DNA of 64,000 nucleotides, taken from a candidate division KSB1 bacterium. GTDB lineage: Bacteria > Zhuqueibacterota > Zhuqueibacteria > Thermofontimicrobiales > Thermofontimicrobiaceae. Shown piece after piece: positions 8,114-16,983 of this stretch. Both the position numbers and the translations under genes were made by a program. The DNA is taken from NCBI GenBank assembly GCA_034506395.1, contig JAPDPQ010000002.1:234678-298677 (forward strand), written 5' to 3'. Numbering within the stretch: the first letter of the stretch is position 1; every line of letters begins with the position of its first letter. The notes beneath the pieces were generated by a model. It saw only the letters and a program-made list of their open reading frames with translations. It had not been told where the DNA came from and did not search any database.

Positions 8114-8614
8114 TTAAATCAGCATGCGTTGTTCATGTTGGAGCAGCCATTGTTTGCGCCATAATCCAGCACCATATCCAACCAATTTGCCATCGGCGCC
8201 GATGACGCGGTGGCAAGGGATAATGATCGCAATCGGATTTTGACCATTGGCCCGACCAACAGCTCGAACCGCTCGTGGCTCACCGATGCGATGGGCAATA
8301 TCCCCATAGCTGGCAGTAGTTCCAAAGGGGATTTCCAGCAGTTTTTTCCAAACCGATTTTTGAAAGGCGGTGCCTTGGGGGGCTAAGGGCAGCTCAAAAT
8401 TCTTTCGTAATCCCTGAAAATAGTCGCACAGTTGCGCAATGCATCCTTGCAGCAGTGGCGGCTGTTGGCTGGACGGTTCTCCCTCGTTATCAACGAATTG
8501 AACGCTTACGATTGCCGCATCGTCGCAAGCAATTTTTAGCCAGCCAATCGGAGAATGATAAAATGCATTTTTCAAGTGAATAGAAGGAGCTGGCGGTTTA
8601 TCAACTATCATCAT
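8114..8614 (-). CDS. ogt: Methylated-DNA--protein-cysteine S-methyltransferase
   Basis: The 166-residue protein has the suicide-repair signature IIPCHRVIGADG, with the acceptor Cys134, and upstream the DNA-binding helix-turn-helix with SYGDIAHRIGEPRAVRAVGRANGQNP. These proteins move the methyl group from O6-methylguanine or O4-methylthymine onto the cysteine irreversibly. The length fits an Ogt-type protein without an Ada N-terminal domain. Two adjacent ATG codons (8612-8614 and 8609-8611) could serve as the start. It starts 3 bases after the stop of the TPR gene that precedes it on the same strand, so the two are likely co-transcribed. Confidence 0.93.
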   Translation of the reverse strand: MMIVDKPPAPSIHLKNAFYHSPIGWLKIACDDAAIVSVQFVDNEGEPSSQQPPLLQGCIAQLCDYFQGLRKNFELPLAPQGTAFQKSVWKKLLEIPFGTTASYGDIAHRIGEPRAVRAVGRANGQNPIAIIIPCHRVIGADGKLVGYGAGLWRKQWLLQHEQRMLI

Positions 8615-8617
8615 TTT

Positions 8618-9730
8618 TTATTCCTTTGAAGATTCATTCGGGAGGCTTGCCAATTTCAGTTGCAATTCATTCATCCGCTGAAGCACTTTATCGAAATCGA
8701 GTAATGGTCCTTCGAGCTCGCGCTGCTTATCCCAGCGACTGCTGAACGCAAAGGCCGTAGTTAAGGATTCACGGGCCGCGCGATAATCTCCAACCTCGAA
8801 TCGGCATCTGGCGATCCCATAGTGGCATTCCGCTAAGTAGCTATAAGCCTGATATGGAGCTGATTCCAAGATTTCAAGGAGACGCCGAAAATACGTTTCC
8901 GATTCTGAGTAGCGATTTAGTTTATCAAGAATCTTGGCCGTCAGATAGATCCAGGTCGGATCGTCGTGAAAACGGCTTTCGAGAGAGAGTGCGGTTTCAA
9001 GCGCTTCCTTGTAGCGATCTTCGAAATAGTAAATTTCGATGAGTGCAAACACAGCTTCTGTCGCACTAAAGCGACCTTTTTCGATTGCTACTTTTAAATA
9101 TTCAATCCCCTTTTCCCGCTCATCCTTCATCAATTTGAGAAAGGTTAATACTTTGGCTTTTGCGCTTTTCCAATAGTAATATAAGCCCAAGCCATAATAA
9201 ACGTCCCAGAGTTCTGGGTTCATCTCATGGGCTTTCATCATATTAGATACACCGCGGACACCATCACGAAACGCGCCAAACCATTGTCCCTTGCGAATTC
9301 GATTCAATCCGCGAAAGCCATACGCGGCGCCCGCAACAAAATAAGCATTCGGATCATTGGGATATTTTTTGAGCGCAAGATCGCTTTTTTGTATAGCTAA
9401 AGATAAAAGGCTATCAAATTGCTGATCGAACAAGTTCACGCGATAATTGAGCATAAGAATATGATAAACGCCCGCTTGACCAAAATAACCCAACGGGTTA
9501 TCCGGATAGCGTTGAATCACCTTTCGACACATCTCAATCGCTGCCTCATAATTTTTATGATAAACCAATTCGATTGCTTCATCTACCATGCTCTCTACAC
9601 CAGCGAATTTGATAGAGTTTTGAGCATGAGAACGGCTCATAATGGATAGGTGCAGTGCATAGATGAAGATCAGGGCAGCAATGTTCTGATTGGTCCATTT
9701 TCGATTTGTATAGAGCCACCAATGAGTCAT
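8618..9730 (-). CDS. Secreted or periplasmic tetratricopeptide-repeat protein
   Basis: The protein of about 370 residues starts with a hydrophobic segment ending in S-H-A-Q, consistent with a signal peptide. TPR units then run through its length: YEAAIEMCRKVIQRYPDNPL, SDLALKKYPNDPNAYFVAGA, H-E-M-N-P-E-L-W-D-V-Y-Y-G-L, E-A-L-E-T-A-L-S-L and Y-S-E-S-E-T-Y-F-R-R-L-L-E. TPR proteins are protein-protein scaffolds and no enzymatic domain is visible. I chose ATG at 9730 rather than a GTG two codons upstream (9736). It ends 3 bases before Ogt and lies downstream of the rhomboid gene on the same strand, a probable operon. The partner is unknown. Confidence 0.8.
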   Translation of the reverse strand: MTHWWLYTNRKWTNQNIAALIFIYALHLSIMSRSHAQNSIKFAGVESMVDEAIELVYHKNYEAAIEMCRKVIQRYPDNPLGYFGQAGVYHILMLNYRVNLFDQQFDSLLSLAIQKSDLALKKYPNDPNAYFVAGAAYGFRGLNRIRKGQWFGAFRDGVRGVSNMMKAHEMNPELWDVYYGLGLYYYWKSAKAKVLTFLKLMKDEREKGIEYLKVAIEKGRFSATEAVFALIEIYYFEDRYKEALETALSLESRFHDDPTWIYLTAKILDKLNRYSESETYFRRLLEILESAPYQAYSYLAECHYGIARCRFEVGDYRAARESLTTAFAFSSRWDKQRELEGPLLDFDKVLQRMNELQLKLASLPNESSKE

Positions 9731-9800
9731 AAGCACTATTTTGAAAATGATTCAAAAATGATCACCAAGTGGGATAATACCACAAGGGATCACTCATGGG

Positions 9801-10640
9801 TTAAAGCCATTTAAGTGTAAGCAATAGCGCCCCGAAATTAATGATAAAAGCACCGCCAACGACGATGATTAGGGCCGTTGCGATCACTTTATCAATCAAA
9901 TTTTCTGGCCTTAGTTCTCGGTAGCCCAACAAGCTTGCTGATAGATATCCAGCGATGAATCCACCCAGATGGGAGAGGTTATCGACTTGAGGGACCAAAA
10001 AGCCATAGATGAATAAAACAATTGCCCAGGTTAAAATCTGGGGATAGACAAATTGTCGGAATAAACCGCCCCGCGCGCGGCCATAATAGATTAACGCGGC
10101 CAGCAATCCGAAAATAGCTCCCGAGGCACCAATCGTTAATTGTGTGCCCCGAAGTGTAGTCAGTGCAAAACCAGCAATCCCCGAAACAAGAAAAATGATA
10201 ATCAATCGGGGAATACCGAAGAACTCTTCCACCATTGGGCCTATTTGTCGCACCCAGAGCATGTTAAAGATGATGTGGAGAATACTGCCGTGAAGAAAAA
10301 TGGCAGTAACCAAGGTCCAATAACGGCCGAAATGGATCGGATAGCTGCCAGTGGCTCCCATGATGAGAATGCTTTTCTGGCTTGGTTCCAGAAACGAGAG
10401 GATATTTCGTGCATGGAATATCCCTCTCACATCGATGAGCAGGCTGAGGATATAGAGAGCAGTACAAAAGTAAATCACCGTTGTGGTGAAATCGAGATTG
10501 CCTCGAAAAAGCCTATGCATCCCGGCCAAGGCACCGATTCTTCCCGGGTTCTTCAAACCGCAATGAATGCACTCCGGAGCATCACCGCTGATCAATCTCC
10601 CGCAGCTAGGACAAATAATGGCCTTTTTAACTTGTCCCAT
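9801..10640 (-). CDS. Rhomboid-family intramembrane serine protease with N-terminal zinc ribbon
   Basis: The 279-residue protein begins with a zinc ribbon (Cys10, Cys13, Cys24, Cys27: CPSC...CIHC). A six-helix rhomboid core follows. The catalytic serine lies in TIGASGAIFG (Ser173) and the catalytic histidine in NLSHLGGFIAG (His224); HIIFNMLW supplies the conserved His122 and Asn126 of the oxyanion region. Rhomboids cleave single-pass membrane proteins inside the bilayer. An AGGA ribosome-binding site precedes the ATG. It follows a small membrane protein gene by 15 bases. Substrates are unknown; the membrane anti-sigma factor 5 kb away on the same strand is one candidate, but only by speculation. 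Confidence 0.92.
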   Translation of the reverse strand: MGQVKKAIICPSCGRLISGDAPECIHCGLKNPGRIGALAGMHRLFRGNLDFTTTVIYFCTALYILSLLIDVRGIFHARNILSFLEPSQKSILIMGATGSYPIHFGRYWTLVTAIFLHGSILHIIFNMLWVRQIGPMVEEFFGIPRLIIIFLVSGIAGFALTTLRGTQLTIGASGAIFGLLAALIYYGRARGGLFRQFVYPQILTWAIVLFIYGFLVPQVDNLSHLGGFIAGYLSASLLGYRELRPENLIDKVIATALIIVVGGAFIINFGALLLTLKWL

Positions 10641-10655
10641 GACTCAAATCCTAAT

Positions 10656-10922
10656 TTAATTCCGGCTCAATTCGGATAGTTTGTAAACGACAAACGCCCC
10701 ATGCTCTGGATCGTAATTGACGATCGCCAGTCGATCATCCTCATAGCTCCATTCACTCACTGGCGGTAGATTAGAGGCATACACTATTTGATCAATTTTC
10801 TTAGTAACTACCACCCGGTGAAATGCAAGGCGCGAAACCTCAAGTGTCCACAAAAGCTTCGCCACCAGCCAGGAACCGATCATGAACAGAAAAAACTTAT
10901 GCTTTTTATCTCTCATTCTCAT
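10656..10922 (-). CDS. Small membrane-anchored hypothetical protein
   Basis: The 88-residue product starts with a basic stretch (MRMRDKKHK) and one hydrophobic helix (about 10-28), then a soluble tail with beta-rich composition, including Y-E-D-D-R-L-A-I-V-N-Y-D-P-E-H-G-A-F-V-V-Y-K-L. It is placed 15 bases upstream of the rhomboid gene on the same strand, which supports it being real and co-transcribed. I do not recognise a family. The topology (short cytoplasmic end, one helix, outward tail) is what a rhomboid substrate or partner could look like, but nothing proves that. Confidence 0.5.
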   Translation of the reverse strand: MRMRDKKHKFFLFMIGSWLVAKLLWTLEVSRLAFHRVVVTKKIDQIVYASNLPPVSEWSYEDDRLAIVNYDPEHGAFVVYKLSELSRN

Positions 10923-11430
10923 GAGCTAAATTAAGCCCTTTGCTAGTCCAACATTATCCAATTATACAAAATATTTGGTTAACAATCAACCTTTTTATTT
11001 GAATTGCTTATAGTCACGCGATTTTATAGTGCGGAGATTTCTGTAAGGTGGGATCGAACCTTCTTCCACGAGACTGATAAATCATCTGCGCATTTGATTT
11101 GTCATCGAATATCGGGATTGGATGCTATTAAAATAACAGGTCTTAAAAGACCCCCACAAATGAGAAGGCGATCAATTCAAAATGTTGATGTCATGCCGTC
11201 TGACGGTTGGCAGATAGCCATCTATCGAAGTGCTATTTTTCGGAATGAACGAGACCCTTGCATCCAAAGAAGTTAATTTGGTAGAACTACAGTTTATGAA
11301 TTTTGCAGATGCCTCACAATCAAAAATCGGGAGATCATCTCCTTGATCTCCAAAAAAAGTCGGCGATCTTGCTTATGAATTAGTCTTCAAGAATCATCAT
11401 TGTAGCGAGTAGAATCATGGCTGATAGTTC

Positions 11431-11467
11431 AAAAAAAAAGCCGCCGGTCTTTTTCAGACCCAGCGGC
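11431..11467 (-). terminator. Intrinsic terminator of the candidate small RNA
   Basis: On the minus strand GCCGC-TG-GGTCT, a five-base loop, AGACC-G-GCGGC is followed directly by nine T residues. It is a ten-base-pair stem with a small internal asymmetry. There is no annotated gene upstream on this strand other than the candidate RNA. Confidence 0.8.
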
Positions 11468-11497
11468 ATCTATATTATGAGGTCCACCATGAAACAC
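11431..11497 (-). ncRNA. Candidate orphan small RNA, about 65 nt
   Basis: On the minus strand a well-formed promoter (TTGACA, 17 bases, TATCTT) is followed after about 7 bases by a short transcript that ends in a strong intrinsic terminator. No reading frame of useful length lies inside; only a five-codon ATG frame (M-V-D-L-I-I type) is present just before the hairpin. It could be a trans-acting small RNA or a short leader. On the opposite strand an 18-codon frame starting MKHVMKITNK at 11490 with GAGGT upstream is an alternative reading of the same DNA. Confidence 0.4.
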
Positions 11498-11503
11498 GTG
11501 ATG

Positions 11504-11532
11504 AAGATAACAAATAAATTTGAACATGTCAA
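11504..11532 (-). promoter_or_regulatory. Sigma-70-type promoter of the candidate small RNA
   Basis: Minus strand: TTGACA at 11532-11527, a spacer of exactly 17 bases, and TATCTT at 11509-11504. It matches the same layout seen before the LacI-type gene and before meaB in this window. Confidence 0.5.
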
Positions 11533-12114
11533 GAGAAATTTTTAAAATTTTATGCATCAAAGCCAGAGACTATTCGAGTAAAAAAATGTTTGCTTCTTGG
11601 CTAAAGCGCGGTAGGCATTGCTTATTAAATATTCGATTGAAATGAGTGGTCAAATTTAAATCTCGAAAATGATCCATCAGATCTGGCAGATGGCGGTCAC
11701 TCACGCAGCTAAAGAAAAGGGGAGGTAATCGATATCGACAGTTTGGGCCGCATTGATCAGATGGGCAATAATGCTGCAAAAAATTTCGCACAAAAACCAG
11801 ATAAAACACCATTGGTCAGCCAGCCAATGGGCTCGGTAAACGTCGGTGTGTATCATCTTTTTTACAACTAAACCGCAATCTTCCAGTGCATCACTTGGCA
11901 CTGTCGCTGATGAGGTTTTTCCGACCTCTCGATCACCAGGAATGCTCCGATGTTGATCCGCATTCTCTTGAACCAAGCGGATATTTTCATTCGAGCAAAA
12001 TTTTTGCTTGTTTGATAAGAAAAAAGTTATTACCTTGAATTTAGCAATTCAATGCGAAAAAATATCCATCTGCTCTTCTTAACTACCCATTAAATCAAAA
12101 AGTGAGGTGCAATC

Positions 12115-13395
12115 ATGAGCAAAATGAACCTTTGCATCACAGTTTTAGCTCTAATATCATTAGCCCCCTGGGCTGTATTTGGCTGGGGAATTGCCACACA
12201 TGTTTATTTCGGAGATCATCTCGGCAAAGGGCCTGGCTTTTGGAACTATCAAGAGATGTACGGCGCGACGGTGCCCGACCTGTACAAGAGCGTTTTTGGC
12301 ACCCCCTATTACGATTATCTGGAGTCGGAGACTCATATTCAGTTTGACAAAGTGGTGCGCAAAGCTTTCGGTTCGACGTTGAACTCGTTCGCCCTTGGTT
12401 TTGCCAGCCACAACGATGTCTGGGGAGCGGACTTCACCAGTCATCACGCTGGGCGCACCACGCCAGGTATTGGTTATATTTCTGCTCAAGTTGAAACTCT
12501 CAAAATTGTATTTCAAGATTCGATCGAACAGGTGCTGGTTAAAAGCAATATTGACCCAGAACAAGCAAAAACGATTGCCGTTGAATTTGCCCCTTCAGTG
12601 GCCCATATAGCTTCTGAACTGGCAGTTGATATTTTGATCAAGCGAAACGAGGATGGCAATATTGGCCGAAAGATGTTGTTAGCGGCGCAGCTCAGATCAT
12701 CAGCGATCCCTGGACTCCTGGTTGCCGCTTACGCAGAAGATTTTGCGCGCGAGTTTGATCTCAACGTGGTCACCGCCTCGGGCATTCTATTATCTGCAGA
12801 ACAAGCACATCGAACCCTGATGACCACCTACGCCGGAATTTTGCTTCAATCGGAAGCCGAGATCGTTCACCAACTCGCGAGCTACCTCTCAAATCTTGCC
12901 GAGTTGTATTTGAAAATCACTAAAGGATTGGACGTCTCGATCCCATCCGCAACGGCGGTTAGGCTGCTAAAATTGACCCTAAACCATGTGGAACGGAGTT
13001 ACGCTGCCGAGATCGCTGCTACTTTAGCTTATCTGAAGGCCGAGATGCCGAAACATCCGAACACGGGCCAGGAACTGGCAGTCGAACAGATGCCCCATAT
13101 CCAAGCCGAGAGAGACAATGCATCGCTGCCAGAACGATTTTCGTTAGAGCAGAATTGGCCCAATCCCTTCAATCCGACTACCCAGATTCGATACGCATTG
13201 CCAACGCCCAGTTCGGTGAAGCTTCTGGTCTTTAACACCATCGGTCAAATCGTTGCTACGCTGATCGATACCTATCAGGACGCAGGCGTATACCAGATCA
13301 CCTGGGATGCATCGGGAATGCCTGGCGGAGTGTACATTTATCGACTGGAAACCGATTCTTATCGCGTTTCGCGAAAAATGGTTTTTCAGAAGTAA
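12115..13395 (+). CDS. Secreted zinc-dependent phospholipase C-like protein with type IX-like sorting tail
   Basis: The 426-residue protein has a signal peptide (about 1-23) whose cleavage would expose Trp24 (WGIATHVYF), like the N-terminal Trp that ligates zinc in the zinc phospholipase C/S1-P1 nuclease fold. Further candidate ligands are His29, Asp55, the pair in FASHNDVWG (His99, Asp101) and His110/His111. The helical core (about 24-320) is followed by a tail of roughly 85 residues with FSLEQNWPNPFNPTTQIRY and a final G-V-Y-I-Y-R-L-E...K-M-V-F-Q-K. Such tails direct FCB-group proteins to type IX secretion. GAGGTG stands at the right distance before the ATG. The substrate (phospholipid or other) is not established. 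Confidence 0.8.
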   Translation: MSKMNLCITVLALISLAPWAVFGWGIATHVYFGDHLGKGPGFWNYQEMYGATVPDLYKSVFGTPYYDYLESETHIQFDKVVRKAFGSTLNSFALGFASHNDVWGADFTSHHAGRTTPGIGYISAQVETLKIVFQDSIEQVLVKSNIDPEQAKTIAVEFAPSVAHIASELAVDILIKRNEDGNIGRKMLLAAQLRSSAIPGLLVAAYAEDFAREFDLNVVTASGILLSAEQAHRTLMTTYAGILLQSEAEIVHQLASYLSNLAELYLKITKGLDVSIPSATAVRLLKLTLNHVERSYAAEIAATLAYLKAEMPKHPNTGQELAVEQMPHIQAERDNASLPERFSLEQNWPNPFNPTTQIRYALPTPSSVKLLVFNTIGQIVATLIDTYQDAGVYQITWDASGMPGGVYIYRLETDSYRVSRKMVFQK

Positions 13396-13672
13396 GTGAA
13401 GGACCAAAGATTCCCTCGCAATTGACCAGATGGCTCAACGCGATCGAATCCGCTTTTTCGAGTCACTCTCCTGCAAATCGCGGATTTTCCACTTGCATTT
13501 AAAGTTTATCCGCATTATCTTTGACCTGTTTTCTAAAAAAAGTAAGTGGAGGCTATGATTTGAAGTTTTTTAAGAGTTCTCCTTGCTATGGTGAAATCCC
13601 AGGCAATAGGATCTGGGTCGCAATAAAGCTGGAAAATTGCGCGCAAAACATGTTGACAACCAGGACGGCAAC

Positions 13673-14953
13673 ATGAGAGAGATAGAATTATTGCAGAAAA
13701 AGATCGATGAGTTGACCAGTTTGATAGATGTGGCAGCAATTATCAGCTCGACATTGGATTTAGAGGAGCTAATGAACTTGGTGATGGAAAAAGCGCAGGC
13801 GGTGATGAACGCAGAGGCCAGTTCGGTGATGTTGCTCAACGAGGAAACTGGTGAGTTAGAATGTGAAATCGCCTTGGGTCAGGTTCATGAGGAAGTTAAA
13901 AATCAGATCCATTTAAAATTGGGGCAGGGGATTGCGGGCTGGGTGGCGCAACATGGTGAAGCGATCATTGTACCAGACGTGGATCGCGATAGCCGATTTT
14001 TTTCAGATGTCGACAATTCAACGGGTTTTAAGACCCGCTCGATCCTCGCAGCCCCATTAAAGATTAAAGATCGAGTCATCGGTGTTGCCGAGGTGATCAA
14101 TCGTCGCGACGCCCAGCCCTTTACTGAAGACAATTTGGCGCTGTTTACCACCTTTTGCCGCCAGGTTGCGCTTGCCATCGAAAACGCTCGGATGCACCGC
14201 TACATGCTGGAGCAACAACGGCTGCAACAGCAATTGGAATCCGCTCATCGCATCCAACAAAGCTTTATGCCCCAAAGCTATCCCCATGCCATTGGTGACA
14301 AGTTTCTTCTTTATGCTAAAAATATCCCAGCTGCCTCTGTGGGGGGCGACCTGTTCGATTTCATCCCCATTGATGAACACCATTTAGGGTTGGTGATTGG
14401 GGATGTCTCAGGAAAAGGGATCCCGGCCGCCCTCTACATGGCGCGGTTGATCAGCGATCTGCGTTACTATAGTCTCATCGTGCCGCAGCCAGTTGAATTA
14501 TTAAGCAAGATCAATACAATTTTGGTGGAACGCAGCCATCAGGGGATGTTCGTCAGTCTGATCTTCATGTTGTTGAACAGGCAGAATGGGGAACTGATGA
14601 TCAGCAATGCTGGCCATTTGCCGCCGCTGTGGCATCGCAATTGTTATCAGCGCTGTGTTACCATCAACGGCTCGACTGGCGTCCCGCTCGGAATTCTCGC
14701 CAATGCTGAATTTCAGCAGGAGCAGATTCGATTGCAGCCTGGGGATCATATTTTGCTATATACCGACGGTGTGACTGAAGCACGAAATGCACGAGGAAAA
14801 ATGTTTTCGTCCCGGCGTTTGGAAGAGATTCTGAATCATCCGTGGCAAACTCCCAAACAACTCATCGAAACCGTGATTAGCCAGGTGAAAAGACATTGTC
14901 GTAGCACGCAACCGCATGATGATATTACGCTATTGGCGATCAAATGGCAATGA
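13673..14953 (+). CDS. GAF-domain SpoIIE/RsbU-type protein phosphatase
   Basis: From ATG 13673 the product is 426 residues. It comprises a short N-terminal coiled coil, a GAF domain (about 20-175, with G-Q-G-I-A-G-W-V-A and V-A-E-V-I-N), a coiled-coil linker (about 185-210) and a PP2C-like SpoIIE phosphatase domain (about 215-426). Metal-binding acidic motifs are visible in ASVGGDLFDF, VIGDVSGKGIPAA, LLYTDGVTEARN and the closing HDDITLLAIK. Enzymes of this kind dephosphorylate a STAS-domain antagonist, and both an RsbW-like kinase and a STAS protein follow directly. A TTG at 13637 in the same frame is a less likely start. The GAF domain implies control by a small ligand or redox signal. Confidence 0.9.
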   Translation: MREIELLQKKIDELTSLIDVAAIISSTLDLEELMNLVMEKAQAVMNAEASSVMLLNEETGELECEIALGQVHEEVKNQIHLKLGQGIAGWVAQHGEAIIVPDVDRDSRFFSDVDNSTGFKTRSILAAPLKIKDRVIGVAEVINRRDAQPFTEDNLALFTTFCRQVALAIENARMHRYMLEQQRLQQQLESAHRIQQSFMPQSYPHAIGDKFLLYAKNIPAASVGGDLFDFIPIDEHHLGLVIGDVSGKGIPAALYMARLISDLRYYSLIVPQPVELLSKINTILVERSHQGMFVSLIFMLLNRQNGELMISNAGHLPPLWHRNCYQRCVTINGSTGVPLGILANAEFQQEQIRLQPGDHILLYTDGVTEARNARGKMFSSRRLEEILNHPWQTPKQLIETVISQVKRHCRSTQPHDDITLLAIKWQ

Positions 14954-15200
14954 TCAAAAAAGATCATGGGCAGCAAACTGCGAGATGATCAAACAGATGA
15001 ACATTCTAAAAAATATGAAATGATAGTAGCTGTCAATCGGGGCGAGAGTTTGAATTGGATTTCCCAGCGTCAAAATTTGGAGAAAATTAGATGGATTGGT
15101 GATGAACGAACGAATGATCTGACCTGCATAGTGATATGCGTGGTGTCGAGTTCTATGTCATCACAAGATGATCAGGCAACAGCATAAAGGGTTCACAGCA

Positions 15201-15617
15201 ATGGGACAAAACATCGAGATCAAAATTCCTTCGGATCCAAAATTTTTGAAGATCATCCGCGCTGCAATCGGTCATATCTGCGAAAGCATGGGGTTCAGTT
15301 CGGAGGAGGGCAACAATATCACCCTTGCCGTGGATGAGGCATGCAGCAACATCATTAAGCATGCTTATGGTGGAGCAACAGATCAGGTGATTGAGATGAT
15401 CTGTTTACTGCATGGGGATAGGGTGGAAATTTTGTTAAAAGATGTCGGAAAGACCGTCAGCGCAGAAGCAATCAAATCGCGGCAATTGGATGATATTCGG
15501 CCTGGCGGGTTGGGCGTGCATTTGATCAGAAGCGTAATGGATATTGTGAAATACGAGCATCAACCAGGTGGGGGAAATTTACTGCAGTTGGTGAAATTTC
15601 TTCAGCGAAAAGAATAG
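15201..15617 (+). CDS. RsbW/SpoIIAB-like anti-sigma factor kinase
   Basis: The 138-residue protein is a single GHKL-type ATPase domain. The N-box is LAVDEACSNIIKHAYGG (about 42-58, with the acidic base and the Mg-binding Asn50), the G1 region is I-L-L-K-D-V-G-K-T, and the glycine-rich lid is GGLGVHLIRSVMD. In partner switching it phosphorylates the STAS antagonist and sequesters a sigma factor or another target. I chose ATG 15201 because it starts at the first conserved strand; an upstream ATG at 15168 in the same frame would add 11 residues. The STAS gene follows after 8 bases, indicating an operon with the phosphatase. No cognate sigma factor is next to it. Confidence 0.88.
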   Translation: MGQNIEIKIPSDPKFLKIIRAAIGHICESMGFSSEEGNNITLAVDEACSNIIKHAYGGATDQVIEMICLLHGDRVEILLKDVGKTVSAEAIKSRQLDDIRPGGLGVHLIRSVMDIVKYEHQPGGGNLLQLVKFLQRKE

Positions 15618-15625
15618 GAGCGAAA

Positions 15626-15961
15626 TTGGAAATAAATATTGAACGGGGTCGAAATTACGCGGTGATCCATGTGAGCGGGGATATTGACCTGTATACCTCG
15701 CCGCAGTTGCGCCAGGAGATGCTAAAATTGGCTACGAAAAAGAATATGGCAATTCTGGTGAATTTTCGGGATGTTACTTATATGGATAGCTCTGGCGTTG
15801 CCACATTGGTGGAGACTTTGCAATTGACAAAGAGAAATGGAGGAAAATTGCGGCTGTTTCATCTGGCACAGCCGATTAAAGATCTATTCGAGCTAAGTCG
15901 GCTCGATCGGGTATTTGATGTATATGAAACCGAGCAGCAGGCGCGCGAGGGCATTTCGTGA
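15626..15961 (+). CDS. STAS-domain anti-sigma factor antagonist
   Basis: The 111-residue product is one STAS domain: strand V-I-H-V-S-G-D-I-D-L-Y-T-S-P, then YMDSSGVATLVETL, which contains the phosphorylatable serine (Ser55/Ser56) typical of SpoIIAA/RsbV. Translation starts at TTG 15626 with AGGAG six bases upstream; no ATG fits better. It belongs to the phosphatase-kinase-antagonist set encoded just upstream. The next gene (mlaE, 84 bases on) also normally works with a STAS protein, MlaB, so a role in regulating the lipid transporter is a real alternative. The intact D-S-S-G motif favours the switching role. Confidence 0.88.
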   Translation: MEINIERGRNYAVIHVSGDIDLYTSPQLRQEMLKLATKKNMAILVNFRDVTYMDSSGVATLVETLQLTKRNGGKLRLFHLAQPIKDLFELSRLDRVFDVYETEQQAREGIS

Positions 15962-16045
15962 TTTAGACTCCATGAGCTGAGGGAAGTGCAGCACGATCGA
16001 TATTAGCACGACGATTTCAATGATTCAAAAGGAAACAAATCCCGA

Positions 16046-16852
16046 ATGAAGCTTGTTCGACAAACCCTGGGTTCTCTGGGAAGAACTTTTATTGGTTATT
16101 TGGTTCATATTTCGCGGCTGGTCGCACTCACCAAAAAGGCGCTATTCTGGACCTTTGTCGCCCCATGGAAAGGGCGCGGTGGCATTCGCTGGAAAAGCAC
16201 CATCCACCAAATGGTATTGATCGGTTTCAATTCGATCCCTATCGTTGCCACGATCTGTTTTTTTGTCGGACTAATTATGGCGATGCAGGCGGCCTATCAA
16301 TTGGAGCGATTCGGCGCCTCAATTTATGTGGCTGATCTGGTTGGTGTAGCGATGACGCGAGAATTAGGACCTCTGTTAACTGCGATCATCATCGCGGGAC
16401 GGAGCGGTTCGGCGATCGCTGCTGAGATCGGTACGATGAAAGTCAATGAGGAAATCGATGCCCTGCAGACCATGGGGTTAAATCCAGTTCGTTTTTTAGT
16501 CGTTCCCAGGTTGCTGGCGCTACTGATCGTTTTGCCATGTCTCACCATCATCGCCAATCTGGTTGGCATTCTCGGTGGCTTTTTTTTGGCGATATTCAAT
16601 TTGAATATCTCATTCATCCGCTATTTTCATCAGACGGCTGACGCGCTGGTGATGAAAGATCTCATTACTGGGCTCATTAAGACAATATTCTTTGCAATGA
16701 TTATTGCTCAGGTCGGGGCATATCAGGGATTTATTGTGGAAGGTGGCGCTGAGGGGGTCGGAAAATCGACAACTGCTTCTGTGGTAGCTTCGATATTCTT
16801 AATCATCGTGGCTGATCTTATCATGACAATGATTTTTTATTCGACGCTATGA
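16046..16852 (+). CDS. mlaE: MlaE-type lipid ABC transporter permease
   Basis: The 268-residue inner-membrane protein matches the MlaE/TrpD2/Tgd1 permease family. It has an N-terminal amphipathic segment, about five transmembrane helices, and the signature A-M-T-R-E-L-G-P-L-L-T-A-I-I-I-A-G-R (about 107-125) followed by AAEIGTMKVNEEIDALQTMG, the coupling region with the ATPase. Together with MlaF and MlaD it moves phospholipids between the outer and inner membranes. GGAAA precedes the start. It is the first gene of an apparent mlaE-F-D-lipoprotein operon. Confidence 0.93.
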   Translation: MKLVRQTLGSLGRTFIGYLVHISRLVALTKKALFWTFVAPWKGRGGIRWKSTIHQMVLIGFNSIPIVATICFFVGLIMAMQAAYQLERFGASIYVADLVGVAMTRELGPLLTAIIIAGRSGSAIAAEIGTMKVNEEIDALQTMGLNPVRFLVVPRLLALLIVLPCLTIIANLVGILGGFFLAIFNLNISFIRYFHQTADALVMKDLITGLIKTIFFAMIIAQVGAYQGFIVEGGAEGVGKSTTASVVASIFLIIVADLIMTMIFYSTL

Positions 16853-16983
16853 CACATGGGAAAAAGGGGACGAGGATCCGAAAACGATTTTCTTTTAATT
16901 TTCGTCTGCAACCACAATGGGTTTTCATACGCCCAAAGATAAGAATTCATCTGAAACAACTGTGAGTCAGATAGAAACAACCA

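Larger units (their letters stand above)
10923..12114. other. Gene-poor 1.2 kb region
   Basis: No full-length recognisable gene is present. It contains a candidate small RNA (11431-11497, minus) and a degenerate repeat-like piece with GTCATGCCGTCTGACGG near 11190. Two overlapping minus-strand frames (11570-11812 and 11701-11976) might be a frameshifted remnant. Their joined C-terminal part, ending in C-L-P-R-F-S-Q-E-A-N-I-F-L-L-E, looks protein-like but matches no family I know. Confidence 0.5.

Noticed and set aside
11004..11276. 90-codon plus-strand frame in the gene-poor region
   Set aside because: Composition is not protein-like and it runs through the GTCATGCCGTC repeat-like piece.
14966..15187. 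73-codon plus-strand frame between the phosphatase and the RsbW-like gene
   Set aside because: Its end (N-D-L-T-C-I-V-I-C-V) faintly resembles a phosphatase tail, but there is no ribosome-binding site and it overlaps the next gene; I see no other protein-like feature.
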